In this document: positions 1-7,016 of the stretch, piece after piece | Position numbering within the stretch: the first letter of the stretch is position 1 | How the letters are laid out: the number at the start of each line of letters is the position of its first letter | Assembly (NCBI GenBank): GCA_022707945.1 | Contig: JAKIZQ010000025.1 | Coordinates: forward strand, 1-10,606 | DNA: 10,606 nucleotides | Direction: 5' to 3' | From: Bdellovibrionales bacterium | GTDB lineage: Bacteria; Bdellovibrionota; JAFGOL01 | The notes under the pieces: generated by a model | Databases searched by the model: none | Seen by the model: the letters and a program-made list of their open reading frames with translations, nothing else | Told to the model about the DNA's origin: nothing | Translations under genes and position numbers: made by a program

Positions 1-710
1 CTTGCCGTAGGCAATAGTTCATCTAGCGATATAAAAACCATTATCCCTGCAACAGATGCAAATGTTATTCCTAAAAGGACTTCATTCATAAAAGGTCTTA
101 ATAATAAAAACCCAATTACAGCACCTAAAGGTTCTGCAAGCCCAGATATAAAAGAATACATAAAAGCTTTTTTCTTACTTCCAGTTGCATAACATATAGG
201 GACAGAAACAGAAATACCCTCTGGAATATTATGTACTGCCACAGCAACAGCTATTGCTATACCAAGTTTTGGATCTTGCATTGCACTCATAAAAGTAGCA
301 AACCCTTCTGGAAAATTATGAATAGCAATCGCTACAGCTGTCATAACTCCCATTCTTTTAAGTTTTGCCACATCTAGATCTTTTCCCCTATGTATTTCAT
401 GTGGATTTTCATAAGAAGGTACAAGTTTATCAATGATACCTATTAATAGTATTCCTAAGAAAAAGGAAGCAACACAAATAATACTCCCGTTCTTGTAACC
501 ATAAACAGAAGACAGCACGTCTTTAGATTTGGAAAATATTTCTACCATAGAGACATAGATCATTACCCCAGCAGAAAAGCCTAAAGACGTAGCCAGGAAC
601 TTCTTCCCACCAGTTTTGGCAAAAAAGGCTATTACACTACCTATTCCGGTAGAAAGACCTGCAAACAAAGTTAGCAACAAGGCCATCCAAATATTTTGAC
701 TGTTCAACAT
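1..710 (-). CDS. zupT: ZIP-family divalent metal transporter, ZupT-like (3' end beyond left edge)
   Basis: Encodes a multi-pass inner-membrane ZIP permease, a family that imports Zn2+ and other divalent cations. I translated the minus strand from the ATG at 710: 236 codons stay open to the left edge. The two hallmark ZIP motifs are present, HNFPEG at residues 131-136 and HNIPEG at 160-165; their His and Glu residues form the metal site in the family. Other ZupT-like stretches are SLGFSAGVM (42-50), SGLAEPLGA (189-197) and LDELLPTA near residue 236. A hydrophilic, His-containing loop lies at about 100-118. E. coli ZupT is 257 residues, so about 20-30 C-terminal residues (the last membrane segment) lie outside the window. 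I see no Shine-Dalgarno sequence before the ATG, and a good promoter ends only 8 nt upstream, so the mRNA may be leaderless. It is divergent from the lytic-transglycosylase gene. The family assignment is firm; the metal specificity is not known. Confidence 0.93.
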   Translation of the reverse strand, partial: MLNSQNIWMALLLTLFAGLSTGIGSVIAFFAKTGGKKFLATSLGFSAGVMIYVSMVEIFSKSKDVLSSVYGYKNGSIICVASFFLGILLIGIIDKLVPSYENPHEIHRGKDLDVAKLKRMGVMTAVAIAIHNFPEGFATFMSAMQDPKLGIAIAVAVAVHNIPEGISVSVPICYATGSKKKAFMYSFISGLAEPLGAVIGFLLLRPFMNEVLLGITFASVAGIMVFISLDELLPTA

Positions 711-718
711 GTATTTAA

Positions 719-747
719 ATAATAAACGTTGAACTAAAAAGTCTCAA
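719..747 (-). promoter_or_regulatory. Predicted sigma-70-type promoter of the ZIP transporter gene
   Basis: On the minus strand a TTGAGA -35 box (747-742) is separated by exactly 17 bp from a TATTAT -10 box (724-719). Each hexamer matches consensus at five of six bases. Initiation about 7 nt after the -10 box would fall at about 711-712, right at the ATG (710). This predicts a leaderless or nearly leaderless transcript and agrees with the absence of a ribosome binding site. The promoter overlaps the divergent promoter of the next gene. Confidence 0.6.
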
Positions 748-757
748 CACTTATTAT
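729..757 (+). promoter_or_regulatory. Predicted sigma-70-type promoter of the lipoprotein transglycosylase gene
   Basis: A TTGAAC -35 box (729-734), a 17-bp spacer and a TATTAT -10 box (752-757) face rightward. Initiation about 7 nt downstream would be at about 764-765, which coincides with the second in-frame ATG of the gene. Its -35 box lies between the -10 and -35 boxes of the leftward ZIP promoter, so RNA polymerase probably cannot occupy both at once. The facing -35 boxes also create an imperfect dyad, GTTGAACT/AGTCTCAAC, at 728-748, which a regulator could use, although that is not required to explain it. Confidence 0.6.
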
Positions 758-764
758 TATGAGT

Positions 765-1376
765 ATGAAGATAAAAAATTACATTTGTTTATTGGCAATT
801 ATTTTACTAAATGGGTGTTTCCAAACTGGTGGTGAAACAAACACAGATGGAGAATACGAAGTAAATCTTAGTGGTTCAGACCTTAACTATGTACCAACAA
901 CAGAAAACCAAGTAGAAGACCCCTATTACATGGACGCAATAGATGCACTAATAGAGGATATCGCCAGTGCAATATCTGATGATCCAGACTTCATAGATCT
1001 TGTAAAGGCAGTAGCATGGACAGAATCCACATGGAAACATTATTTTGAAGTAGATGGACACTATTATGTGTTCAGAGGCGATAACGGACATTCTTTTGGG
1101 ATAATGCAAATATACGACAAATACCACGATGAAAGACCAGTCTTACAAGATAATTTAGATTATGGAGCAAGACTAGTTTATGATCATTACCTTACAGCAA
1201 TGGGAAATGACTGCAGTAGTGGCTCTAATTCTGGTGGAGACATGGATGCAATACTAAGAAGAACTTATGCTCAATATAATGGTGGTCCTTCTGCCATGTG
1301 CAGGGATAATGATACACGCGACACGAATCTTGTTAACAACTTCTATGACAAACCGTGGCTTAATTATTTACCATGA
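765..1376 (+). CDS. Lytic transglycosylase-like (SLT/lysozyme fold) lipoprotein
   Basis: Probably an exported, lipid-anchored murein lytic transglycosylase that cleaves the MurNAc-GlcNAc bond of peptidoglycan. The N-terminus is a lipoprotein signal: charged start, hydrophobic core, then a LNGC lipobox with the acylated Cys at residue 18 of this start. A low-complexity Thr/Gly/Asp linker follows. The SLT-like domain shows a catalytic-type Glu in WTESTW (Glu87), GHSFGIMQI (about 108-116) matching the family G-LMQI motif, and YAQYNGG (about 168-174) matching the terminal Y-N-G motif. Two Cys (150 and 179) could form a disulfide. At about 203 residues it is a minimal enzyme with no extra wall-binding domain. 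An in-frame ATG at 759 would lie within 2 nt of the -10 box and would not be transcribed from the predicted promoter, so I chose 765. The last 13 bp overlap the 3' end of the convergent RND gene. Activity is inferred from motifs. Confidence 0.82.
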   Translation: MKIKNYICLLAIILLNGCFQTGGETNTDGEYEVNLSGSDLNYVPTTENQVEDPYYMDAIDALIEDIASAISDDPDFIDLVKAVAWTESTWKHYFEVDGHYYVFRGDNGHSFGIMQIYDKYHDERPVLQDNLDYGARLVYDHYLTAMGNDCSSGSNSGGDMDAILRRTYAQYNGGPSAMCRDNDTRDTNLVNNFYDKPWLNYLP

Positions 1377-4300
1377 TGAAATAATTTATTTATTTTGCTA
1401 GACGACAATAATCTAAAATCATCTATATAAGTAAAAGTGGCTGGCACTACTATAAGACTAAGCAAGGTAGAACTAACTATACCACCCATTACGGCAACAC
1501 CCATTGCTTGTCTGAATGAAGACAATTCACTTATACCAAAAGCTATTGGTGCCATACCGGCAATCAACGCAAAGCTCGTCATGAGGATAGGCCTTAATCT
1601 TGTTTTTCCTGCCCTAACTATAGCTTCACTTCTTTCAAAACCCTGTTCGTCCATTAGTTTATGAGTATAGTCCACTAATATAATAGAGTTCTTTGTCGCA
1701 ACACCTATCAACATTATGCACCCTATCATAGAGAAAAGATCTAATGATAGACCTGTAATAAAAAGTGCGGCAAAAGCTCCACAAAGAGCAAGAGGTATTA
1801 CCAACATGATAGTTAATGGTATTACGAATGATTCATATAGGCTGGCGAGTATAAGATAAATAAATATTATACCAATGGTGGCCGCTAACAACATCGCTGT
1901 TATAAGTTCTCCAAAAGTTTTTGCCTGCCCTTCAAATTCATAGGAATATCCATCTGGAAGTTTAATATCATTCTTAAAAAACTGTTCTATATCCTCTATT
2001 GCTTTTGCCATACCGGGACCCTTGGGAGCAACATCTGCGGATATCAACGCATATCGAGCTCTATTAAGTCTATTTATTTCTGTAGGACCTTCTGTTTCTA
2101 CACCTTTTGCGACAGTACTTAAAGGTATCAAACGATTATTTATATTTGGCACATATATAGAAGAAAAAATACTTTTAAGATCACGATGCTCCTCTTTGAA
2201 TCTAACCCTTACATCATAATTGTTATCACCTATTTTGAATTTAGTTGGAGTTTGACCCTCTACAAAAGTCCTCAACTCCATGCCAGCCATATTGCTTGAT
2301 ACACCCATTCTTTCTGCTTTATTTTTATCAAACACTATTTGGAACTCAGGCTTACCCTCTTCATAAGAAGAACTAACATCCTTTAAAGCAGGATGATCCT
2401 TGAACTTTGCCATAACTTTATCTGATATCTTCTTTAATTCAGATAGGTCATCACCTTTTATATAAAGCAAGAATGGTTGTTTAGAACCAAAGTTACCTAC
2501 GGTGTCACCTATAATAGGTTTAAGGAAGCTATAATTCTTCATTTGTTGCCTAACGAGTTCTTTAAATTCAGTAGTAGAAGTGCTTCTTTTAGATCTGTCT
2601 ATCATCTTAACATACAACATTATGTCGTTATGGTCATTAGTACCACCACCCATAAAAAGACCAGTAAGTTCTACCAACTTATTCTTCCTAATAAGATCGT
2701 CAACTTCTTTTCCATACCTTTCTGACTGAGCCAAACTAGTTCCCGGTTTAGCCTCTAAGAAGATTATAAATTCACCATTATCTACGGCAGATTTAAATGA
2801 TTTTGGTATCCATATAATAGTTGCAGAGGTAACAATGAATATGCCCAAACTTATAAGCAAGACTTTCTTTGAGTGAAGTAAAGTATATTTAAGTATCCTC
2901 TCATAATACACTTCTAGTTTATCTTGGAATATTTTAAATTTAGTTAATACCCAATTCCTTTTTTCTTTATGCTCTTTTTTACCAGCCATATAAGCAGATA
3001 GCATTGGAGCCATAGTAAGAGCGTCTAACAAACTTATTAACATAACAAAACATACTGTTAGACCAAAAGATTTAAAAAGCCTTCCTACTACACCAGTCAA
3101 GAACGACACTGGAGCAAAAACAGCTATTATAACAAATGTTGTGGCAACAACTGCAAGCATAACTTCTTTTGTTCCTTTGATCGCCGCTTCTTTTGGTGAT
3201 TCTCCCATTTCAAGATGCCTAAATATATTCTCTCTGACAACTATAGCGTCGTCTATCAAAAGACCTACTGCTAAACTTAATGCTAAAAGAGTTATTACGT
3301 TAACAGTAAATCCTGCAACGAACATAAGGATGAAAGCACCCAGTAATGAATTTGGAAGAGCCACACTTGTTATGATAGTGGACCTACCGCTACCAAGCGC
3401 AAGATACACTACAAGAATCGTAAGTATGATACCTATAATTATAGTTTCTGTAACGTCGTTAACGTTGGCTGTTATAGGCCATGAACTATCTTGAACTACT
3501 GCAAGTTTTGGTTTGCCATCTAACTCAGCTATACTTGTGTTTAACTCATTTACCTTCTTTTTTACCGATTTAATTACAGAAACAGTATTAGTATCTGCTT
3601 GCTTATATACCAAGACCACTAATGATTTCTTTCCATTTATAAAAGACCTTGAATCTTCATCCTCAAGTGACTCTGTAACAGAACCTATATCTTTAACAGC
3701 AACGGGAACATCATTGCCCAAAAAACTTACAATTGTATTATTAACATCATCTATACTCTTAAATTCTGCCAAAGATCTTATTGTAATATCATTTATATCA
3801 CCTTGTAATCTTCCTGAAGGAATATTCTTGCCAGCTAGTCCCAATTGACTAGCCACCATTGATGCAGAGATCTGTCTGTTATTTAGTTTATCTTTATCAA
3901 GCTCTACGTGGAACTCTCTTTTTCTTCCACCAATAACTTCTACTCTACCAACACCATCTGCTTGTTCTAGTCTTTGCTTAACGGTGTATTCTACAAGATC
4001 ATACATCTTGGCATCATCAAGTTCAGCCTCTACAGAAATTATGGCTATTGAGTTATCAGAAGGGTCAACTATCCTGATTATTGGTTCTTCAATATCGTCT
4101 GGCAATTTAGATCTTATAGCAGATATCTTGTCCCTTACCTGTTGTTGTGCATACTTAATGTCTGTTTCAAGAGTAAATTGACAAGTTATTATACTGGCTC
4201 CATCCTTGTTGCTTGAATAAAGGTTTTCTAGACCAGAAAGTCCGCCTAGTTCATCTTCCATTATTTTAGATACATCTGTTTCTACTTCTGCAGGAGAAGC

Positions 4301-4459
4301 ACCCGGATAATAGGTAACTACAGACACTATAGGAAAATCTATATCTGGGAAAAGGTCCACACCCAACCTGCTAAGAGATATTCCTCCTATGGTTAAGATA
4401 AGGATAAATATGCAAGTTATAAAGACGGGGCGTTTGATCGAAAGTTCAGCAATGTTCAT
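1364..4459 (-). CDS. RND-family efflux pump, inner-membrane subunit (AcrB/MdtB-like)
   Basis: A 1031-residue proton-driven pump of the resistance-nodulation-division family, full length for the HAE-1 (drug and hydrophobic compound) branch. The start MNIAELSIKRPVF, TM1 at about 10-30, and GVDLFPDIDFP at 33-43 are typical. Two large periplasmic loops span about 31-335 and 552-850. TM4 carries the adjacent proton-relay Asp pair (Asp403-Asp404 in GLLIDDAIVV) and TM10 carries the matching Lys923 in GVATKNSIILVD; AcrB has these as Asp407/Asp408 and Lys940. The Asp pair favours HAE-1 over metal pumps. Last gene of the tetR-tolC-RND operon: its ATG lies 5 nt after the TolC stop, and its AGGAG ribosome binding site (4475-4471) sits in the end of that gene. 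No adaptor (HlyD/AcrA-like) gene accompanies it. The 3' end overlaps the convergent lipoprotein gene by 13 bp. The substrate cannot be read from the sequence. Confidence 0.96.
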   Translation of the reverse strand: MNIAELSIKRPVFITCIFILILTIGGISLSRLGVDLFPDIDFPIVSVVTYYPGASPAEVETDVSKIMEDELGGLSGLENLYSSNKDGASIITCQFTLETDIKYAQQQVRDKISAIRSKLPDDIEEPIIRIVDPSDNSIAIISVEAELDDAKMYDLVEYTVKQRLEQADGVGRVEVIGGRKREFHVELDKDKLNNRQISASMVASQLGLAGKNIPSGRLQGDINDITIRSLAEFKSIDDVNNTIVSFLGNDVPVAVKDIGSVTESLEDEDSRSFINGKKSLVVLVYKQADTNTVSVIKSVKKKVNELNTSIAELDGKPKLAVVQDSSWPITANVNDVTETIIIGIILTILVVYLALGSGRSTIITSVALPNSLLGAFILMFVAGFTVNVITLLALSLAVGLLIDDAIVVRENIFRHLEMGESPKEAAIKGTKEVMLAVVATTFVIIAVFAPVSFLTGVVGRLFKSFGLTVCFVMLISLLDALTMAPMLSAYMAGKKEHKEKRNWVLTKFKIFQDKLEVYYERILKYTLLHSKKVLLISLGIFIVTSATIIWIPKSFKSAVDNGEFIIFLEAKPGTSLAQSERYGKEVDDLIRKNKLVELTGLFMGGGTNDHNDIMLYVKMIDRSKRSTSTTEFKELVRQQMKNYSFLKPIIGDTVGNFGSKQPFLLYIKGDDLSELKKISDKVMAKFKDHPALKDVSSSYEEGKPEFQIVFDKNKAERMGVSSNMAGMELRTFVEGQTPTKFKIGDNNYDVRVRFKEEHRDLKSIFSSIYVPNINNRLIPLSTVAKGVETEGPTEINRLNRARYALISADVAPKGPGMAKAIEDIEQFFKNDIKLPDGYSYEFEGQAKTFGELITAMLLAATIGIIFIYLILASLYESFVIPLTIMLVIPLALCGAFAALFITGLSLDLFSMIGCIMLIGVATKNSIILVDYTHKLMDEQGFERSEAIVRAGKTRLRPILMTSFALIAGMAPIAFGISELSSFRQAMGVAVMGGIVSSTLLSLIVVPATFTYIDDFRLLSSSKINKLFHHGK

Positions 4460-4464
4460 AAATT

Positions 4465-5877
4465 TTATATCTCCTCTTCGCTCTTAAAGGTCTTCATCGT
4501 AGTTATAGTAGAAATAAGTTCTTGTTGGGCAAGTAATCTTGTTTGTTGTGCACTTGCCAAATCATTCTCGAACATTATGACCTGATACGTTGTAGTACGA
4601 CCAAGTTTAAGTCTTTTTTCTTCGTAATTAACTTTTTGATCCTGTAATTTTTCAAGCTCATGTGCTAATTCAAGTTTTTTTCTTACATCAACTATCTTCT
4701 TGTTAAGATCATCCCAAAGCCTTTCTGTTTCAAAAGATTTTCTTTGATAGGCATATTCTGCCGCTACTTTTTCTGCTTCATAACCTTGGTTCACTCTGCT
4801 CACATATCCAAAACTTAGTGGTGCACTAAAGGTAAGTCCTACAACAGTGTAGGGATATCTACCACTAAAAGCATCTTGAAAGGCATCGTTAAATTTTTCT
4901 TTTCCATTAAGAGAAAAAGTACCAAAAAGATCCAATGTAGGTGCATTTTTATCTTTTGATAATTTAACATTAGCGGCAGCAGCCCTCGCTCCAGCCTCTA
5001 AAGCTTTCACATCTTCTCTAACCCCAACTTTTTCTGGAATAGAAAGAGCCAAAGCTTGTTCTGGGGTCATTTTTTCCAATTCTATTTCTACATCATCGCT
5101 CGTAAGACCTCTGTTGGTATTGAATTGTCTTAATAGCTGTCTTTCTGTTTCCATTGTAGATTCAATTTCTAGTTGTCTCATCTTTAGCATTGCTTGTGCT
5201 TGTAAAAGATCAACCTTGTCTGCAAGGTTAAGGTTCGCTCTCCTTTTAGACCATTCTAGAAGTTTTTCTGCTCTATTAAGATTCTGCTTTTGTATATCCA
5301 AAAGTTCCCTAACAGTAGAAAGATTCCAATAAAGATTTTCTGATGCTGAAATTAGCTGTTTAGACATATATTTTGATGAATAGGCATCACTCATGGATTT
5401 AGATTCTAATGCCTGCATTGCTGCACGTGTTTGACGTCCAAAAGCATTTTGCCATAAGGATTGTTTTACTTCTAGTACAGGGCTCATTTCATAATACTCT
5501 GTATATGGAATAAAAGAGCCATTAACACCATTCATTTTTGTGTGGGTTAAAGAGTAATAAAGTTTTCCACTAAGACCAAAGGTAGTGTTCTTGGCAAACC
5601 CCATCAAACCACTAGAAACGATAGTTCTATCCCCCATTATTGCAGGTATTGCTGGTACCCTTTTGTCGTTAACATGATTTAGATTAGTAAAGAACGAGGT
5701 AGATGTAAGAAGCTCCCCTTCCTGTGACTTTAGTTTTCCAGCCTCGGTGTTTTTAACAGAAGCTGTATAATTTTGGTTCCCTTGTGCTACCTGTTGAATA
5801 TATGACTCAAGAGTTATTAGTTCAGCATAAGCACAGAAAGGAATACTAAAGACGATAAAACTAATTATTTTTTTCAT
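4465..5877 (-). CDS. TolC-family outer-membrane efflux channel
   Basis: A 470-residue outer-membrane factor that forms the exit duct for the RND pump encoded next to it. The N-terminus is a clear signal peptide with a cleavage site after AYA (residues 16-18). The mature protein shows the two-repeat OMF design. Aromatic, Gly-rich beta segments (for example near YYEMSPVLEVKQSLW and YTVVGLTFSAPL) alternate with long, charged, Leu- and Gln-rich helices with coiled-coil character at about 155-260 and 360-465. I chose the ATG at 5877 because GAGGG (5890-5886) stands 8 nt upstream and the signal peptide then starts with MKK; an in-frame GTG at 5892 would add five residues and lose the ribosome binding site. 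It overlaps the end of tetR by 17 bp, suggesting translational coupling, and precedes the RND gene by 5 nt. The family is clear; the substrate is unknown. Confidence 0.93.
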   Translation of the reverse strand: MKKIISFIVFSIPFCAYAELITLESYIQQVAQGNQNYTASVKNTEAGKLKSQEGELLTSTSFFTNLNHVNDKRVPAIPAIMGDRTIVSSGLMGFAKNTTFGLSGKLYYSLTHTKMNGVNGSFIPYTEYYEMSPVLEVKQSLWQNAFGRQTRAAMQALESKSMSDAYSSKYMSKQLISASENLYWNLSTVRELLDIQKQNLNRAEKLLEWSKRRANLNLADKVDLLQAQAMLKMRQLEIESTMETERQLLRQFNTNRGLTSDDVEIELEKMTPEQALALSIPEKVGVREDVKALEAGARAAAANVKLSKDKNAPTLDLFGTFSLNGKEKFNDAFQDAFSGRYPYTVVGLTFSAPLSFGYVSRVNQGYEAEKVAAEYAYQRKSFETERLWDDLNKKIVDVRKKLELAHELEKLQDQKVNYEEKRLKLGRTTTYQVIMFENDLASAQQTRLLAQQELISTITTMKTFKSEEEI

Positions 5878-6493
5878 TGCAAAAACCCTCACAAAATATT
5901 TTGATATAGTTGTCTCTTATCTTTTTTCTAGATGCTGGATTTTCAATGTCTGGCAAAGAGAACACTTTTCTTAATTTTGGATTGACCATCAGAAATGATT
6001 TTATTGATCCAAACAGAATAGATGTACATAACCTTGAATCTAATTCTTTGCTTATAATCCCGTTATCTTGAGCAGTACTAAAAAAAGCTACTAAAAGTTC
6101 AAACACCTTATGGAATGTTTTTTTAAATACCTCGGATGATTTTTGACTCTGGCTTTCCATTTCTTTGTGTATCAGAGTCAAAAGTTCAATGTGTTCAAAA
6201 TGTATATTGATTATCTCATCTAGGAATAAGGACAGCCTTATATCAAACTCCTGTTTTGATTTTGGTGGTACTAATATTTTTTCTGCTGTTCTAAGTCCAA
6301 ATTCACCAAAACTCTCTATACAGGCATGAAAAAGTCCTTCTTTGCCTCCAAAATAATAACTCACTAAGCTAACGTTCATCCCCGTAGCCTGACAAATGTC
6401 CTTAATAGTAGCCCCATCATAGCCTTTTTTGGCAAACAACGGGGTTGCTTTCTCAATTAAAAGAGACCTAGTATTAGTTCCTTTTTTAATCAT
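5861..6493 (-). CDS. TetR/AcrR-family transcriptional regulator of the efflux operon
   Basis: A 210-residue dimeric repressor-type regulator. The N-terminal DNA-binding domain (about 8-55) has the family pattern: LFAKKGYDGATIKDIC, recognition helix region GMNVSLVSYYF (38-48), then GGKEGLF (49-55). The remaining residues, about 60-205, are helical and form the ligand and dimer domain, which is divergent as usual. It is the first gene of an operon with a TolC channel and an RND pump, the classic position for a local efflux repressor. The ATG at 6493 has no Shine-Dalgarno sequence. A consensus TTGACA box lies 33-38 nt upstream and is covered by a perfect palindrome (6528-6543), which is the likely operator and implies autoregulation. 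The reading frame overlaps tolC by 17 bp. The inducing ligand is unknown. Confidence 0.93.
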   Translation of the reverse strand: MIKKGTNTRSLLIEKATPLFAKKGYDGATIKDICQATGMNVSLVSYYFGGKEGLFHACIESFGEFGLRTAEKILVPPKSKQEFDIRLSLFLDEIINIHFEHIELLTLIHKEMESQSQKSSEVFKKTFHKVFELLVAFFSTAQDNGIISKELDSRLCTSILFGSIKSFLMVNPKLRKVFSLPDIENPASRKKIRDNYIKIFCEGFCNEKNN

Positions 6494-6502
6494 AATACGG
6501 AT

Positions 6503-6531
6503 TAATTAAAACATTCATTTGATTTTGTCAA
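6503..6531 (-). promoter_or_regulatory. Probable promoter of the tetR-tolC-RND operon
   Basis: A perfect TTGACA -35 box is present on the minus strand (6531-6526). The best-placed -10 region, 17 bp on, reads TAATTA (6508-6503) and is a poor match, so the -10 assignment is uncertain. Initiation at about 6496 would leave only about 3 nt before the ATG at 6493, which agrees with the lack of a ribosome binding site. The -35 box is embedded in the 6528-6543 palindrome. Confidence 0.4.
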
Positions 6532-6564
6532 ATATATATTTGAAAAATTAAAATTTGCATTTGA
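6517..6564. promoter_or_regulatory. Candidate TetR operator: 16-bp palindrome plus phased ATTTGA half-sites
   Basis: TCAAATATATATTTGA at 6528-6543 is a perfect 16-bp palindrome. It overlaps the TTGACA box of the tetR operon. A second inverted pair, ATTTGA (6517-6522) and TCAAAT (6528-6533), shares one arm with it. Same-orientation ATTTGA motifs occur at 6517, 6538 and 6559, exactly 21 bp apart, about two helical turns. TetR-family dimers bind such palindromes, and phased half-sites would suit cooperative binding. The site lies between tetR and the divergent yqeY gene. The AT-rich setting makes some symmetry likely by chance, so the binding role is an inference. Confidence 0.55.
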
Positions 6565-6589
6565 TAGATTTTAAGGTATATAAGGTTGT

Positions 6590-6595
6590 GGAGGG
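6590..6595 (+). promoter_or_regulatory. Ribosome binding site that sets the TTG start of yqeY
   Basis: GGAGGG stands 7 nt before an in-frame TTG at 6603 and is the strongest Shine-Dalgarno sequence on the plus strand here. No ATG is available in this frame near the expected start. An in-frame GTG (6588) and an earlier TTG (6555) exist but have only weak purine stretches or none upstream. Confidence 0.6.
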
Positions 6596-6602
6596 TAAAA
6601 AA

Positions 6603-7001
6603 TTGAAGTTATCCGAGCTTTTACACGAACAAATGAAAACAGCCATGAGGGACAAAAATGCTAAAAGATTATCTGTAATAAGAATGCTAATGGCAGAAAT
6701 AAAGACAGAAGAAAAATCAACTGCAAAGAAAAGGACGGAAGAAGAAGTATGTCAGGCGTATCACAAGAAGCTTGTAAAATCCCTAGACTTCTTTCCTGAT
6801 GATAAAAAAGCAGAAATAAAAGAAGAGTTAAAAATAATAGAGGAATTTTTACCAAAACAGATGAGCAAAGAAGAAGTTCTTGCGTTCATAAAAGCAAACG
6901 TTAAGCCAGAAGAAGTTAATATGAAGAATGTAATGCCTCTTTTAAAGGGAAAGGCTGATTCTCAAATGATAAAAGAGATAGTTGATAATTGGGGTAAATA
7001 A
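6603..7001 (+). CDS. yqeY: GatB/YqeY domain-containing protein
   Basis: A small soluble protein of the YqeY family, whose fold equals the tail domain of the GatB subunit of the glutamyl/aspartyl-tRNA amidotransferase. Its cellular role is not well established; a link to tRNA is assumed from the GatB tail. From the TTG start it has 132 residues, slightly below the roughly 150 usual for the family. Family-typical stretches are the opening LSELLHEQMKTAMRDK, RLSVIRMLMAEIK (about 22-34), IIEEFLPKQMSKEEV (about 82-96) and the end MPLLKGKADSQMIKEIV (about 112-128). The internal region is shorter than usual. The start is chosen from the GGAGGG site. The gene is divergent from tetR with the shared palindrome between them, and convergent with the barrel protein gene, 4 nt separating the two stops. 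The promoter is ambiguous: TTGAAA at 6540 or TTGCAT at 6555, with TATAAG at 6579, are candidates. Confidence 0.88.
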   Translation: MKLSELLHEQMKTAMRDKNAKRLSVIRMLMAEIKTEEKSTAKKRTEEEVCQAYHKKLVKSLDFFPDDKKAEIKEELKIIEEFLPKQMSKEEVLAFIKANVKPEEVNMKNVMPLLKGKADSQMIKEIVDNWGK

Positions 7002-7016
7002 AAAATTATTTTTTAT
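6998..7016. terminator. Weak AT-only dyad between convergent genes, possible bidirectional terminator
   Basis: ATAAAAAA (6998-7005), a TTA loop and TTTTTTAT (7009-7016) form an 8-bp inverted repeat that includes both stop codons. Transcripts in either direction would end in a U-rich run. There is no G/C in the stem, so hairpin stability is low and the terminator call is tentative; the position between converging genes is its main support. Confidence 0.3.

Noticed and set aside
728..748. Imperfect inverted repeat GTTGAACT/AGTCTCAAC as a dedicated operator
   Set aside because: It is largely explained by the two facing -35 boxes; there is no independent evidence for a binding protein.
1437..4181. 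Several plus-strand open frames of 65-117 codons opposite the RND gene
   Set aside because: They lie antisense to a full-length, motif-complete RND gene, have no ribosome binding sites that I can see, and show low-complexity Ser/Thr/Ile-rich translations typical of antisense frames.
5114..5332. Plus-strand 72-codon open frame opposite tolC
   Set aside because: Antisense to a well-supported gene; Cys/Ser/Leu-rich translation without family features.
6661..6855. Minus-strand 64-codon Leu/Phe-rich frame opposite yqeY, resembling a small membrane protein
   Set aside because: The hydrophobicity follows from reading the Lys/Glu-rich yqeY codons backwards; no start signal supports it.
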